64,000 bases of DNA from Allium sativum (Eukaryota; Streptophyta; Magnoliopsida; Asparagales; Amaryllidaceae), in the NCBI GenBank assembly GCA_030737875.1, contig CM060918.1, positions 776,854,552-776,918,551 of the forward strand, given 5' to 3'. Position numbers and translations under genes: made by a program. This document shows positions 1 through 9,771 of the stretch, piece after piece. The notes beneath the pieces are model-generated. The model was given only the letters and a program-made list of their open reading frames with translations. It made no database searches and was not told where the DNA came from. Every line of letters begins with the position of its first letter. Positions within the stretch are counted from its first letter, which is position 1.

Positions 1-542
1 GGGTAGATTTGTTCGTTTATTTACCCATTTTCATATAGTTATTGATGATGTTTGTTAACCGTTTTATCGCTCACTAAGACTTTTGTCTGCCTCAAGGTTT
101 TATGTTTCCCTCTTATTACATTGGGTTGTTCATCTGATTTTTGGATGGGCAGACTAGGTGACAGGTGATAGCTTAGTGAGGACGATGTTGCAACTCGGAG
201 GCGACAAGGAGGTTGGTGTATTATCTTACCTACTATATAGTATTTGTATTTCCGTTGTTTGTTGTTCTTCTCTGAGTGCTGTAGTGAGGAAAAGTTGTAT
301 AAACACTATTGTTGTTATCCACGTGTATGGATATTACTTTCTAGTTGTTATGGAAGTTTGGTGTTTTCTACTTCACAATTAATACCTGTTGTATATGTTC
401 TATTATATTTTATCCTTGTGCTGTGAGTTACGACATATTCCGATTGTGTTATCATACCTTTATGATTGTCCATAGCTGTCTGGCACACTATTCAGTGCAT
501 TATTCTCCTTGTTTAGTGTCGGGGTTATGGGCGGTCATCACA
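1..542 (+). mobile_element. I0: 3' tail of an LTR inserted in the 5' LTR of element G
   Basis: This noncoding stretch ends with ATCACA and is followed by TAGTA, beyond which the sequence matches the 3' LTR of element G. In the uninterrupted G LTR the same TAGTA occurs at 63946-63950 next to the matching CACTAGAC, so 542/543 is an insertion edge. The tail carries GCTGTGAG (420-427), a variant of a motif seen near the 3' ends of the other long LTRs here. The left part of the insertion lies outside the window. I see no coding capacity. Family unknown, but the tail resembles those of A, C and E. Confidence 0.65.
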
Positions 543-546
543 TAGT

Positions 547-650
547 ACACTAGACACAAGGATAAACCAACTTGTAGTAGAAGTCTGCCCAGAACCGACC
601 GACATATCCAACATCTACAAGTATACGGTTTAATGTGGGAGGTCTAGTGT
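547..650 (+). other. Structured motif H1, G 5' LTR copy
   Basis: Three nested perfect inverted repeats enclose a conserved loop. The outer stem is ACACTAGAC (547-555) with GTCTAGTGT (642-650). The middle stem is TAAACC (563-568) with GGTTTA (627-632). The inner stem is CTTGTAG (571-577) with CTACAAG (615-621). The loop contains AGTCTGCCCAGAACCG, which recurs in every H1 copy of this window while the stems differ. It lies in the transcribed part of the LTR and has no known function. Confidence 0.85.
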
Positions 651-712
651 GTATATATATAACTATATACATATACATACATGCATGCATATATATATAT
701 ATATATATATAT
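651..712 (+). repeat. AT-rich microsatellite
   Basis: Imperfect (TA)n and (CATA)n runs directly follow the H1 motif in the G 5' LTR. This is a simple repeat with no other signal. Confidence 0.8.
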
Positions 713-1794
713 TGCATGTGAACAAAGGTAGGTTTACTACACCTTAAGAAGGTCTTAAGTGGCCGACTCTCTTTTTATCTAATTTTGGTCTTAAGTGGTT
801 TGGACTAGGATCCCTCCGAAGGTTTGCTCCTTGGAGAGGAACCAAAGTCATGGGACCCACCCTTACTAGATTTGAAGTAAGTCTTTGGGTCCACCTTCTC
901 TAAACGTGGTTAGGCTTAAACGGTAACGGAGTAGGGTAGTTCACGGGCAACGTCCACTTCCTCTAAAAGGTTGTAAAGGCTCAACTAGGGACAGACTTGG
1001 TGTATAAAAGATAAGTGGCCATTACATGCCAACCAACAGTCTAAGGGAAGTCTTAAGCAACATAGATGTCCTACCGTTGTATCAGTTAACTGGTAATGTT
1101 CACAATACTACTTCTCATATTACAATTGAGAGTATAAACTTAAAGAACGTTGACGTATGAGAACGTGGTCTTAAGAGGCTTGGGTCTGCCTCGGGGTTAT
1201 AAGAGATCGTTAAAATCCACCTTTAATAAGTGACCAAGAATGCCACCTCGTTAGATCTTTACCCTAAAATACTAGGTGTGTGTGTGAATCTTATGTGTTG
1301 TGTAGACATACCTTGACATATGTAATCTGCTAAAAGTATAGAGTATGGACATTAAGTAACACCATATTTTAGTCACACATAACTTTATGTTCTGACCCCT
1401 CTCCTTAACATATCCAACGAATCAGTAGATGGGGTAAAAGCCATGGATGAAGTCATGATTGGAGCTAAAGAAGAAAAAGAAGTTGTTATGCTATTATTAG
1501 TAGTTATTGCTTTGCTTCTTTGGAAACTTGTGCGAATGAATTATTTGATGTACCCATTGTACAGATGTAACAATGACTGTTGTATTTCTGTGATTTTTAA
1601 ATAAGTGGTACAACTTATTTCAGTATCATATTTTCTCTTGCCACTGCGTGAGAATTCCATTTGACGTATATGTTTGTATTATCCGTACAAATGTAATCTT
1701 TACAGGAACAAAAGACTCGTTTAGAATGGTTTTGATTTTCGATGGTCCTTTTCTAGATCGAAATTTAGGCCCATTCTATTTGGGTTGTTACATT

Positions 1795-1806
1795 TGGTAT
1801 CAGAGC
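1795..1806 (+). other. Primer-binding site of element G (initiator tRNA-Met)
   Basis: TGGTATCAGAGC lies two bases after the LTR end. It is complementary to the 3' end of plant initiator tRNA-Met and is the usual primer site of plant Ty3/gypsy elements. The following AGGTTACCCGATT resembles the sequence after the primer site of element D. Confidence 0.9.
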
Positions 1807-2025
1807 ACAGGTTACCCGATTATAAGGAATTTATAAATTTGAGAGACGTCTTTGTAATTTGAAAAATATTTTTCAAACTATATATATATATATATATATA
1901 ATATTTACCCCAATAAGCATATGCATTTGTACTAGGCAGCTTTATCGTTTTCTTCCTTTTTAAGCTTGAATACTATCTCAGGAGTATCTAGTAAAGGATT
2001 CTTCCTTTTCTTTTCAGATAGTAAA
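1807..2025 (+). promoter_or_regulatory. Untranslated leader of G with splice-acceptor-like site before gag
   Basis: This segment between primer site and gag is noncoding and contains a (TA)n run near 1880-1900. A pyrimidine-rich tract ending in CAG at about 2000-2016 sits about ten bases before the gag ATG, a good match to a plant 3' splice site. Together with donor-like sites in the long LTR leaders it suggests that a leader intron may be removed from gag mRNA. That use is inferred only. Confidence 0.45.
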
Positions 2026-2953
2026 ATGACTGAAGATCCTACTAAGTAGGGTAACCAAGCAAGACCCCGATACTTGCCAGAGTGGTTCCATCAATACCTT
2101 CGTACTGTGGAATAAGTCCCTGTTGCTAATCCTAACCCAGCGGCATCTACAGCTCCTGCCACCGAGGTAGCCTTTGACTTTTCTCTCTACTGCAAGGCCT
2201 TTGCGAATCTTGGAGGGAAATCATTCACTGGGAAGGAAAGTTTTACTAATGCTCAATCTTGGATTATGGACTGTGTAAGAATTTTCAAAGCTAATGGCTG
2301 GCCTGATGAAGTGAAAAGGAGAATAGTGGCCTGGCACTTAAAAGATGAGACCCGTGAATGGTTGAACTTAGTATCTATGGAGTACGTGGGCCAGAAATTT
2401 ACATGGGCCGAATTCAAAACCCGTTTCCAAGCAAAGTTTTTTCCAAGGGCAGAAATGACTATCCAGTTAAAGAAATTCATTCACCTCAAACAAGAAAACT
2501 TGAGCTTGCAAGAGTATGTAGCCAAATTTACCGAATTATGTAAGTTTGGGAGAGGTTTGGTAGACACCCCCATGAACAAAGCCTTGAGATTTGTTAAAGG
2601 GATGAATTCTCCATTGAAAGAAACTTTATTAGCCCAAGTAACGTTTGAGGCAACTTTTGAAACCCTAGCAGAGACACTATCCTATGCACAGTTGAATGTT
2701 CCATGGAGGATAAAGAAGATGAGAAAGGAGAAGGAAGTTCCAACAAGAATAAGAAAAAGGAATGGTGGAAAAACAAGAAGAAGGGAAACAAATTCAAAAA
2801 CGAAGCAAAGACTTGTACGAGGTGCAACCGTAAGGGCCATGACGCCAAGGATTGTAGGACCTAGTTGGCGAAGAAGGAATTCAAAGGGAAGTGTTACAAC
2901 TGCCATGAAGAAGGACACATGTCCAAGGACTGCCCAAAGTCATTAAGAGTGGC
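2026..2953 (+). pseudogene. gag: gag (capsid-nucleocapsid) of element G, broken
   Basis: Gag packages the element RNA into cytoplasmic particles. The frame opened by ATG at 2026 has stops at 2047 and 2113, then runs open from before 2266 to about 2700 with a typical retrotransposon gag core (WHLKDETREWLNLV, FKTRFQAKFFP, EYVAKFTELCKFG). A frameshift near 2700 moves the reading frame. In the new frame there is a Lys/Glu-rich linker followed by two CCHC zinc knuckles of exact CX2CX4HX4C spacing at 2814-2855 and 2892-2933, both with all four ligands. A stop falls between the knuckles. Two knuckles fit Tekay-type elements. The stops and frameshift make it non-functional. Confidence 0.9.
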
Positions 2954-2968
2954 TAGAACTATGCAATA

Positions 2969-3532
2969 GTGGCAACACCAATTCAAAGACGACACCCAAA
3001 AGACCGAGGGCAACCCGCACTTGAAGGTATAACTTCTGTTTTAGGGAATTCTGTATACACCTTGTTCGATTCCAGAGCGACCCATTCTTTTATCTCTAGG
3101 AGACTTATTAATCTATTGAACCTTCCTATGTCTATCTCTAATAGTCCGATAAAGGTGTCCAACCTTATCAGAGGATCTAAGTATCTTAAGCTGTTATGTA
3201 AAGACCTAGTATTGGAGGTCGACAACGTTGAGTTCCATTGCAAAGCATTTGCATTGGATTTTATGGTGTATGATCTTATCCTAGGTATGGATTATCTATC
3301 ATTTTATGTGGCCGTTCTAGATTGCGACAAGAGAATTGTTTGTCTTAGCAGCCGAGGAGTACGTAGCCTAAGTATTCCTTGCAATGTTAGGAACAAGGAT
3401 AAAGCCTTATTATATTCCTTATCTCCTAGCTCTGAAGGACCATCTTCAATCCTTATAGTTTGTCGATTCTTGGATGTTTTTGATGAATTCACGGGACTTC
3501 CACCCCCACAGAGAAATCCCTTTTCGTATTGA
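2969..3532 (+). pseudogene. Retropepsin-like protease of element G, catalytic motif altered
   Basis: This open segment encodes the aspartic protease that would cleave Gag-Pol. It contains LFDSRATHSFIS at about 3062-3097, where the family has Asp-Ser-Gly; here Gly is Arg, which should abolish activity. Downstream are the usual ILGMDYL and VLDCDKRIV blocks. The segment is in a different frame from the zinc knuckles and ends just after the RT domain begins in yet another frame, so Gag-Pro-Pol is no longer one polyprotein. The G-to-R change is compatible with a CpG-type transition. Confidence 0.88.
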
Positions 3533-4842
3533 CCTAAAGAAGGACGCTAGACCTGTAGCACTACCCTTGAGGCATATGGCGCTTGAGGAAAGAAGGGAGT
3601 TAGACACACAAATTTTCGAATTATTAAAAAAAGGTTTCATTCGACGAAGTACCTCAGAATGAGGCGCACTTTTTGTATTTTCCACTGAAGCAGACGGATC
3701 TTTAAGACCTTCTGTGGACTATAGGGAACTAAATAAGTCGACCGAAAAGAATAGGTACCCCTTACCTAGAATCGATGAGCTTCTTGACCACTTGGGGGGG
3801 CCCGAGTATTTTCCCAGTTAGACCTTGCTACTAGATTTTCACCAGTTAAGAATTGCGGAAGACAGCATGGACAAAACTGCGTTTAGGACGCCGGGTGGAT
3901 TGTTCCAATGGGAGGTTATCCCCTTCGGACTAACGAATGCACCCGCTTTCTTTGTCGACCTCATGAGTAGAGTGTTTAGGGGCATTCTAATTAAAATTGT
4001 GGTAGTCTTTGTAGATAATATCCTTATATTTTCAAAAGACCATAATAGTTCACTTAAGACAAGTATTAGGGATAACAAGGGAGAACCAATTGAAAGAAAA
4101 ATTCTCGAAGTGCTATTTCTGGAGGGAAGAAGTAAGATTATTTGGACATATTGTGTCAAGTGAAGGCTTGGTTGTAGATCTCGCAAAGATCGAGGCAATC
4201 AAGGAATGGAGGATATGTTGAAATGTTACGGAAGTGAGAAGCTTCCTTGGATTGGCCTGATATTAGCGGAAATTTATTAAAAACTTTGCAAAGATTTCTA
4301 CTCCTTTAACCTAATTAACAAAGAATATTTTGTTGTTCTCTTGGAGTAATAAATGTGATGTAGCCTTTAAGAAATTAAAGGAAGTGTTAACTAGCGCACC
4401 TTTCCTAATTATGCCCGATAGTTCAAAATTGTTTACAGTTTACACCGATACATGTGGGACCGGTTAGGAGCGGTCCTTATGCAAGAAGGAAGAGTAGTTG
4501 CTTACGCTAACTCAAGGATCCAGAGAAAAGATACCCAGTTCAAGACCTTGAGTTAGCCGCAACAGTGTTTGCCCTTAAAACGTGGAGGCATTATCTTTTA
4601 AGGGAGAAATTTGAACTCTTTACTGACCATAAATCCCTAAAGTTTTTATTTTCTCAACATGACCTAAACTTGAGACAACAACGGTGGATAGAAAATATTG
4701 CTTCATTTGATTTTACGATTCAGTATACCTCAGGTAAGGGGAATGTTGTAGCGAATGCTTTAAGTAGAAAACATGCGACATTGAATGCGTTGACAGAATG
4801 GAAATAATTAGAGTTTCTCTCTAATTTTAATTTGCAACCCTC
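3474..4842 (+). pseudogene. pol: Reverse transcriptase and RNase H of element G, broken
   Basis: The RT begins with the GLPP-type entry at about 3490 and continues with FRIDLKKDARPVALPL, VDYRELNK, YPLPRIDELLDHLGG and FQWEVIPFGLTNAPAFF, spread over several frames. The catalytic box at 4008-4019 reads FVDN where active enzymes have YVDD or FVDD, so one metal-binding Asp is lost. RNase H follows, with TDHKSLKFLFSQ and GKGNVVANALSRK (about 4565-4780). A stop comes at 4807 and copia insertion splits pol at 4842, between RNase H and integrase. The coding continues at 60227. Multiple stops and shifts make it inactive. Confidence 0.9.
4838..4842. other. Target site duplication of the copia element, left copy
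   Basis: CCCTC abuts the copia LTR here and again at 60222-60226. It is also found at 58836-58840, next to the second LTR junction. Confidence 0.9.
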
Positions 4843-5481
4843 TGTTCGGGTACGCGGAATGCGGATCTTAAGGCAAGACTAACACTAGAGATGGGGTGAA
4901 TAGTGTTTCTAAGGAATTTACAAAAATCATAAACATAAATGACTTACTATATGAATCACACACAACAGAGATGATCACAGACACATAATAAAAAACAAAC
5001 AAAGAAACAGATAAATATAAAATGCAAAAAAGGAAAGTACACACTGGTTTTTATACTGGTTCGGATTACTCCTATGTCCAGTCCCACACAACGTTGGATT
5101 GCATATAATTATATTATTATTATCAATATCCAAGTACAATCCCCTTGATTTCACCGCTACAAGGTTAACACCGCTCCAAACAACCTTGATTCTATGGCTA
5201 CAAGGTTAACATCGCTCTGTTTCCTTGATTTTAGGGCTACAAGGAATACACCCTTTACCAAACACTTCCCAAATGATTACAGCAGCCCTATAACTCTCCA
5301 ATAGCACTTCAGTTTAGAGAGTAATGGATAGAGAGTGAGAAAAGAAGAAGTTTTACGTAATTAGAGCAGAAATCGGCAAAGTAGAAGTGTAGAAATCAGT
5401 AAAATATGAAGTATTAATGGTGGGATGAAGAGGGGTGAAGATGGAGAAGAAGATATATCAAAAAATTCGAAATCAACCCCT

Positions 5482-5489
5482 ATTTATAA
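5482..5489 (-). promoter_or_regulatory. TATA box of the copia LTR
   Basis: On the - strand the sequence reads CTTATAAATAGG, a good TATA box, conserved in the right LTR at 59476-59485. It lies about 80 bp downstream of the paired palindromes. Confidence 0.65.
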
Positions 5490-5570
5490 GATTTTAAAGG
5501 TTGCAACGGTTCTGGAACGTTACAAATAGTGAAAAGACACTTCCTTTGTAAATTAATTTTCTGACAGTTG

Positions 5571-5604
5571 TATGTCGACATACCCTCCTATGTATGTCGA
5601 CATA
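5571..5604. promoter_or_regulatory. Paired TATGTCGACATA palindromes in the copia U3
   Basis: Two perfect 12-bp palindromes start at 5571 and 5593, spaced 22 bp, about two helical turns, upstream of the TATA box. The right LTR keeps the second one (59588-59599) and a mutated first. A further pair with the same 22-bp spacing lies at 7281 and 7303 inside the element. The layout suggests a dimeric transcription-factor site, which is inference. Confidence 0.6.
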
Positions 5605-6207
5605 GGCATGTTAAAATTTGAATTTGTTACTTTTTCAAGTGTTTAAATATATATATTATTCTGGAAATTCTTGAATTAAAACTTAGTGATATAAATGAGT
5701 ATTCTAAAGTATAAAACCATATGAAATCATAGTAATATATTACATAAACATATTTATAAATTTATAAAGTATAGAACTTTATAATTATAAAACTATAAAG
5801 CTATAAAACTGTATAACTGTATAAACTTATATATTGAACTGAAAACATATATTTGTAATCATAAGTAAGATAGAAATACAAATTGAAATTAGAATTTTGA
5901 AAATCAGAATTTGAAATTTGAAAATTAGAATTTGAAATAGAATTTGAATTTGAACCTAGAGTGCTATTCAGAGTCTTACATATAAACTAGACTCTATAAC
6001 TATATTTGTCTTGAACTCTTGAAAACTTGTTAACTCATGAGTCTTGAATCTCTCTTGAATTCTGAATCACTTGGAACTTTAAAACTGTACAGTCTTTAGT
6101 AATTAAATCCTGTATACAAATCATGTGTGTGTAAGAAGTTAGTACATTTTTTATAATCAACGATAATTGAAATAAGGTTGTTGTTATGAAAACTCCATTC
6201 TCCAACA

Positions 6208-6223
6208 ATCCCCCCCCCCTTTT
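6208..6223 (-). other. Polypurine tract of the copia element
   Basis: On the - strand an AAAAGGGGGGGGGG-type run is followed directly by the 3' LTR start TGTTGG. This is the expected plus-strand primer for reverse transcription. Confidence 0.85.
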
Positions 6224-6763
6224 GATGATGAAAACCTTGGTTTATAAAATATTCATACATGTTCACACCTGTTGATTCTAATCCTTGTAGTAATTCCCTT
6301 GTCATCATGAATCCTACATACTCTCTCTTAAACTAATCCTTATTTTATAATTTCTCCCCCTTTGTCATTATCAAAAAGAAATTTTAAATATACTCCCCCT
6401 AAACCCTATATCTAACTATACATATTCTATGATTATACTAAAGTAAAGTACTCCTTCTTAATTTAATCCTATATTATATTCTTATTCTTTCTATATATAT
6501 ATATATTACTATTCTAATCCCTAAATCTAAGAGAAACAAATATTGTAGAAAGAAAACAATTCGATCATTGTTTTATAATTCAAACAATACAAATCAAAGA
6601 AAATTACAATGTTTCATGGAAGCATGAAATACTAAGTACGTTTTCATCGAATAAACGAAAAAGAAACCTAGCTTCTAATGATTCTTTACGATAGGGGACT
6701 TATGGATTGGACATTTGGGCAATGAAGACAAAATTCCCCATTTTGCTCAATTATGTTCCCTTC
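6224..6763 (-). other. Noncoding stretch between accessory ORF and polypurine tract of copia
   Basis: This AT-rich sequence carries a short (TA)n run near 6490-6505 and several C-rich patches such as CTCCCCC on the + strand. I see no coding signal. Confidence 0.6.
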
Positions 6764-7153
6764 TCAATCGAAAGAAACTTCACCAACGCATACGAATTGA
6801 TCGTCCTCCTCCATTGCTTCTTGTTGTGCCTCTTCTTGTTCCTTCTCTTCTATCATCTATTCCTCTTCCTCTTCATCCTCTTCCATCGTTGGGTTATCAT
6901 CTTCGATGATGATTGGATTCGCTTGATTATCCGTTACAAACTTTTGTAGATTTCTCATTAACTATCCTTGTTTTATATACTCTTGATTCATCCGAATTTG
7001 TGGAACTTGTATTTCAATAAGCATTTGAAGAGCATACTCCATTTTCTCTTCCAATTTTATCACACGAGAGTGAGTGGAGCGTTGAAATGGACCTTCGGAT
7101 GGTCCGGCAGACGATTCAGGGTTAATTTGGTCATTATAATTAGTGGAGGCCAT
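6764..7153 (-). pseudogene. Extra acidic ORF downstream of copia pol, two in-frame stops
   Basis: A reading frame starts at ATG 7153 and runs leftward, first as a 63-codon open segment (MASTNYNDQ... KLEEKMEYALQM...), then past one stop into a strongly acidic Glu-rich segment (EDDNPTMEEDEEEE), past a second stop into another acidic segment, ending at 6764. Same-frame continuation over about 129 codons with a consistent Glu-rich, coiled-coil-like bias suggests a decayed real gene rather than chance. It lies between pol and 3' LTR, where some plant copia elements carry extra ORFs. It has no signal peptide or membrane segment that I can see, so it does not look like an envelope. Function unknown. 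Confidence 0.5.
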
Positions 7154-7217
7154 GGTTTATTTTAGTTTTGAGTTTCTCCAAAAATGAAATGAGAGGATGA
7201 AAAAAAAATCAAAGTAG

Positions 7218-7314
7218 AAAGTTTAAATAGTTATTATAACTAACTTATGGTGGGAATTAATTTTAGAAATATAGCAGTTATATGTCGACATAGAGATATA
7301 TGTATGTCGACATG
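7218..7314 (-). promoter_or_regulatory. Candidate internal promoter before the accessory copia ORF
   Basis: Palindromes TATGTCGACATA (7281-7292) and TATGTCGACATG (7303-7314) repeat the 22-bp spacing of the LTR pair. About 50 bp further along the - strand is a TATA-like CTATTTAAAC (7221-7230), followed 60 bp later by the ATG at 7153. The arrangement mirrors the LTR promoter. Promoter activity is inferred. Confidence 0.4.
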
Positions 7315-7378
7315 CATGCAATTTTAATTTTAATTTTCGGATTTTTATTGTTATTCTTATATACATTAATATATTTAA

Positions 7379-7555
7379 TTACTCTAGTTCACTTAATGTA
7401 TAAATACCTAATTCTCTCCTAAATTTAGTAAAAGTTGCTTTGTCTAATGGTTCTATTAATATATCTTCTATTTGTTCTATAAATTCGAGCGAAATTTAAT
7501 ATTTACTTACGTTATCTCTTAGAAAATGATGACGTATATCTATATGTTTAGTTCT
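7379..7555 (-). pseudogene. pol: copia RNase H C-terminus (pol end)
   Basis: The - strand translation begins RTKHIDIRHHFLRDNV, the hallmark end of copia RNase H, has one stop, continues with IEQIEDILIEPLDKATF and RRELGIYTLSELE, and stops at 7379. It continues directly from the pol segment ending at 55371-55375, and the five bases GTTCT are the duplication made by element C. This fixes the C insertion within RNase H, just before the last part of the domain. Confidence 0.9.
7551..7555. other. Target site duplication of element C, left copy
   Basis: GTTCT is repeated at 55371-55375 immediately after the C 3' LTR. Confidence 0.9.
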
Positions 7556-7995
7556 TGTGACACCCCACATTTTTAATATAATTAAAAATATGCATATATG
7601 TTTATATTATATGCATAGATATATTTAAAGGAAAAATTAAATAATATTAATATAATTGCATGTAAGAAGTTTATGCAGTGAAATAAAGAAAAAGATTAAT
7701 AAAGAAATTACATGCAATATATGAAATAAGAAGAAATGCAATGAAATACGAAGAAATGCATGCGAACATTTAAAAAGAAATAAAAAGGAGAATTTGAAGA
7801 GCCTCTAGAATTTGGTCACAAAATTAACATCGTTGCGTTCGTGGCGATTTTCTGATCAATTTAGACCTATAGTTTGTAGAAAACTGATTTAAAATGAAGA
7901 AGATATCTTTAAATTAAATATTGCAACAAAACATGAAAAAAAAAGGAATGAGAAAATAATAATGTATAGCATTGTCCTAAGTTTTGTTAACAAAT

Positions 7996-8070
7996 GACTT
8001 AGTAGCTCATTTGGTTAGTACATGTGACTTGTACACAAGAGGTTTTAAGTTCAATCCCCGCCAGTGCCAT
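7996..8070 (+). repeat. tRNA-like (SINE-head-like) segment in the C LTR
   Basis: TAGCTCATTTGG (8003-8014) resembles a pol III A box and AAGTTCAATCCCC (8047-8059) a B box, with about 33 bp between them. The same segment is in the other C LTR at 33276-33350. The D-stem and anticodon region do not fold into a good tRNA, so this is a tRNA relic or SINE head captured by the family, not a working tRNA gene. Confidence 0.5.
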
Positions 8071-8615
8071 ATTTTTGTTTTAAGGGATTGGCTACAAAGT
8101 GGCTAAGTGTGAAAATGGTTAAAAAGCAGCTCAGTTTGAAAAGGGTTAATAAAGAGCTTTAATAGGAAAAACATTTCAAAAAGAGAGAATCAGTAATTAA
8201 TTGATTGAGGAAGATAACTTCCAAACAAAATAGATAATTGTTCGCATATAAAAGATTAGTATACGCATAAGAGATGAATAAGTATAAACATAATTCAAAT
8301 TAGAGGTTGCGCGCGAACAAAGAAACACACAAAGAAGGAACGTTTGAAATTTGATTATATGTAGAATAAATTACTATTTGCGGATCTAAGACTATAAATT
8401 TGAGTTATATGAATATGGATAAAAGCTGAAGTAAGAAGATTAGGTCACGATTAGATGGATAATAATTGGAAGTAAAATAAAATGCTTGAGAGGGGAAAAT
8501 TGAGACATAACTATTATTTGTAATTTTAAGCATAACCTATATTGGGGATTTTTGGGGTAATTGGTATATTAAACCTTAATTTGGGCATGAATAGTAAATA
8601 AATTATTTAATGAGG

Positions 8616-8620
8616 AATAT
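8616..8620. other. Target site duplication of element A, left copy
   Basis: AATAT is repeated at 29000-29004. The other C LTR has a single AATAT at the same place (about 40246), giving an empty site. Confidence 0.95.
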
Positions 8621-9477
8621 TGTAACGACCCGGAAAATCCGAACCAATTTAAAATTTTTAAATTGAATATTTTAGTGGATTTTAAATATTTTAAATATAT
8701 TTTTAGTAATAACGAAGAAAAGTAAGTTTGAATCGACATTGAAAACAAATATAATTACTTTGAATTATAAACAAGGCCTGAAAAGGCGCAGTAATTTCAA
8801 AATTTGAATTCAAACTTGGACTGACTGTACCTGGTGCAAAACAAAACAGATTTGAGTGAAACCAAAAATATTTAAATCTGTTAGTGAATACCTTTCTAAC
8901 AAATCTGAAAAATTGAAGTTTCATAGTAGGAAGCAAAAGTTATGGCCAAATGAATTTTCAGAAATGTCGCTATAGAAATTATATAGCCCGTGAAAATAGC
9001 CATTTTGCAAACGACCTCGGAATTCGATGAAACAATTTTTCTTGGATCCGGGATGTTAAATTATTGCTAGGTTTCAAATTTCATAATTTTTGAAGCTAGT
9101 ATGTGAGCGTGGCAAAGGAAAATGTGTTTTGGTCAATTACAGTTAAATTGGATCGACCAGAAAAGGGCCACTTTACAAACGGTCTCAGAATTCGACGAAA
9201 CTAGTTTTGTTGGGACCGTATCGTCAAAACATTGGTAGATTTATTTTTCTGGAAATTTTCGAGTTGGTATGTGGCCCCGGCAAATTGAAATGTACGTTCA
9301 AATTAAATATTGAATGTTTTATATTTTAATTTGAAGGAAAACTGACTGAAACAGCCGAACGGGCCTACGAAACATATCCCATTGTGTTCGGAATGGGGGT
9401 AAAACGCTAGGGGCGACAGTCGTAGGGTTTGGATTGGAGTTCGTAAGAGACAAGGGGTATTTTTGGATTTTTAAAAA

Positions 9478-9490
9478 TATATAAATATAA
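9478..9490 (+). promoter_or_regulatory. TATA box of the A 5' LTR
   Basis: TATATAAATATAA lies upstream of a pyrimidine-rich 5'UTR-like segment. The 3' LTR has TATAAATA at 24443-24450. Confidence 0.6.
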
Positions 9491-9771
9491 AAAAATCCCA
9501 TTGGTTGGCCTCACTTTCTCTTTCCCCGTCGTTTCTCTCTCTTCCCTCACGATTAACGGCGAAAGTTCTTCGATCCTTCCCTCCCATTTTCGGGCCAATC
9601 CGCTCAACAAAGTCCATTGCTCCTTTGGAGTATTTTGTAGATCTTCTTCCCGCTCCACATCTATACCCGCCTCGACCTCCACCGTGCGCTGTGCCTCGAG
9701 AATCGTAGCCAGGAAGTTCGGGTCTTCGAAGCGCCGCCGATGTCAGCTCCGACCAACGAGCTGGACCCCAC

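Larger units (their letters stand above)
543..1792 (+). repeat. 5' LTR of element G, 3' portion
   Basis: The LTR ends with GTTACA directly before the primer-binding site. Only the portion downstream of insertion I0 is present. It begins with structured motif H1 (547-650) and matches the 3' LTR from 63946 to the window end. It contains AT-rich tracts (651-712) and many AGTCTGCC-type motifs. No coding capacity. Confidence 0.8.
4843..6207 (-). repeat. 3' LTR of the copia element
   Basis: The LTR is 1365 bp, and on the - strand it begins TGTTGGAGAATGG at 6207 and ends at 4843. It is about the same length as the right copy (58841-60221) and aligns with it throughout. It holds two GTCGAC palindromes and a TATA box in its U3 part. 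It is strongly AT-rich, with runs such as repeated ATTTGAATT. No coding capacity. Confidence 0.9.
7556..8620 (+). repeat. 5' LTR of C, first part
   Basis: This aligns with 32829-33650 and then, after a gap, with 40001-40242. Relative to the 3' LTR about 1.08 kb (33651-34628 plus 39898-40000) is missing at 8370/8371. The lost block includes the TATA box and splice-donor-like site, so this LTR copy has no obvious promoter. It holds a tRNA-like segment at 7996-8070. Confidence 0.85.

Noticed and set aside
547..650. H1 as a known self-cleaving ribozyme such as twister
   Set aside because: GC-rich loop and AATG bases are superficially similar, but I cannot match the required stem order and conserved nucleotides.
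3839..4198. 119-codon - strand ORF
   Set aside because: It is antisense to the G reverse transcriptase, a shadow of RT coding sequence.
6962..7153. Envelope-like protein in the copia element
   Set aside because: The frame is acidic and hydrophilic without signal peptide or membrane segment, so it was recorded only as an accessory ORF.
7996..8070. Functional tRNA gene
   Set aside because: Only box-like sequences are present; acceptor, D and anticodon stems do not form properly.
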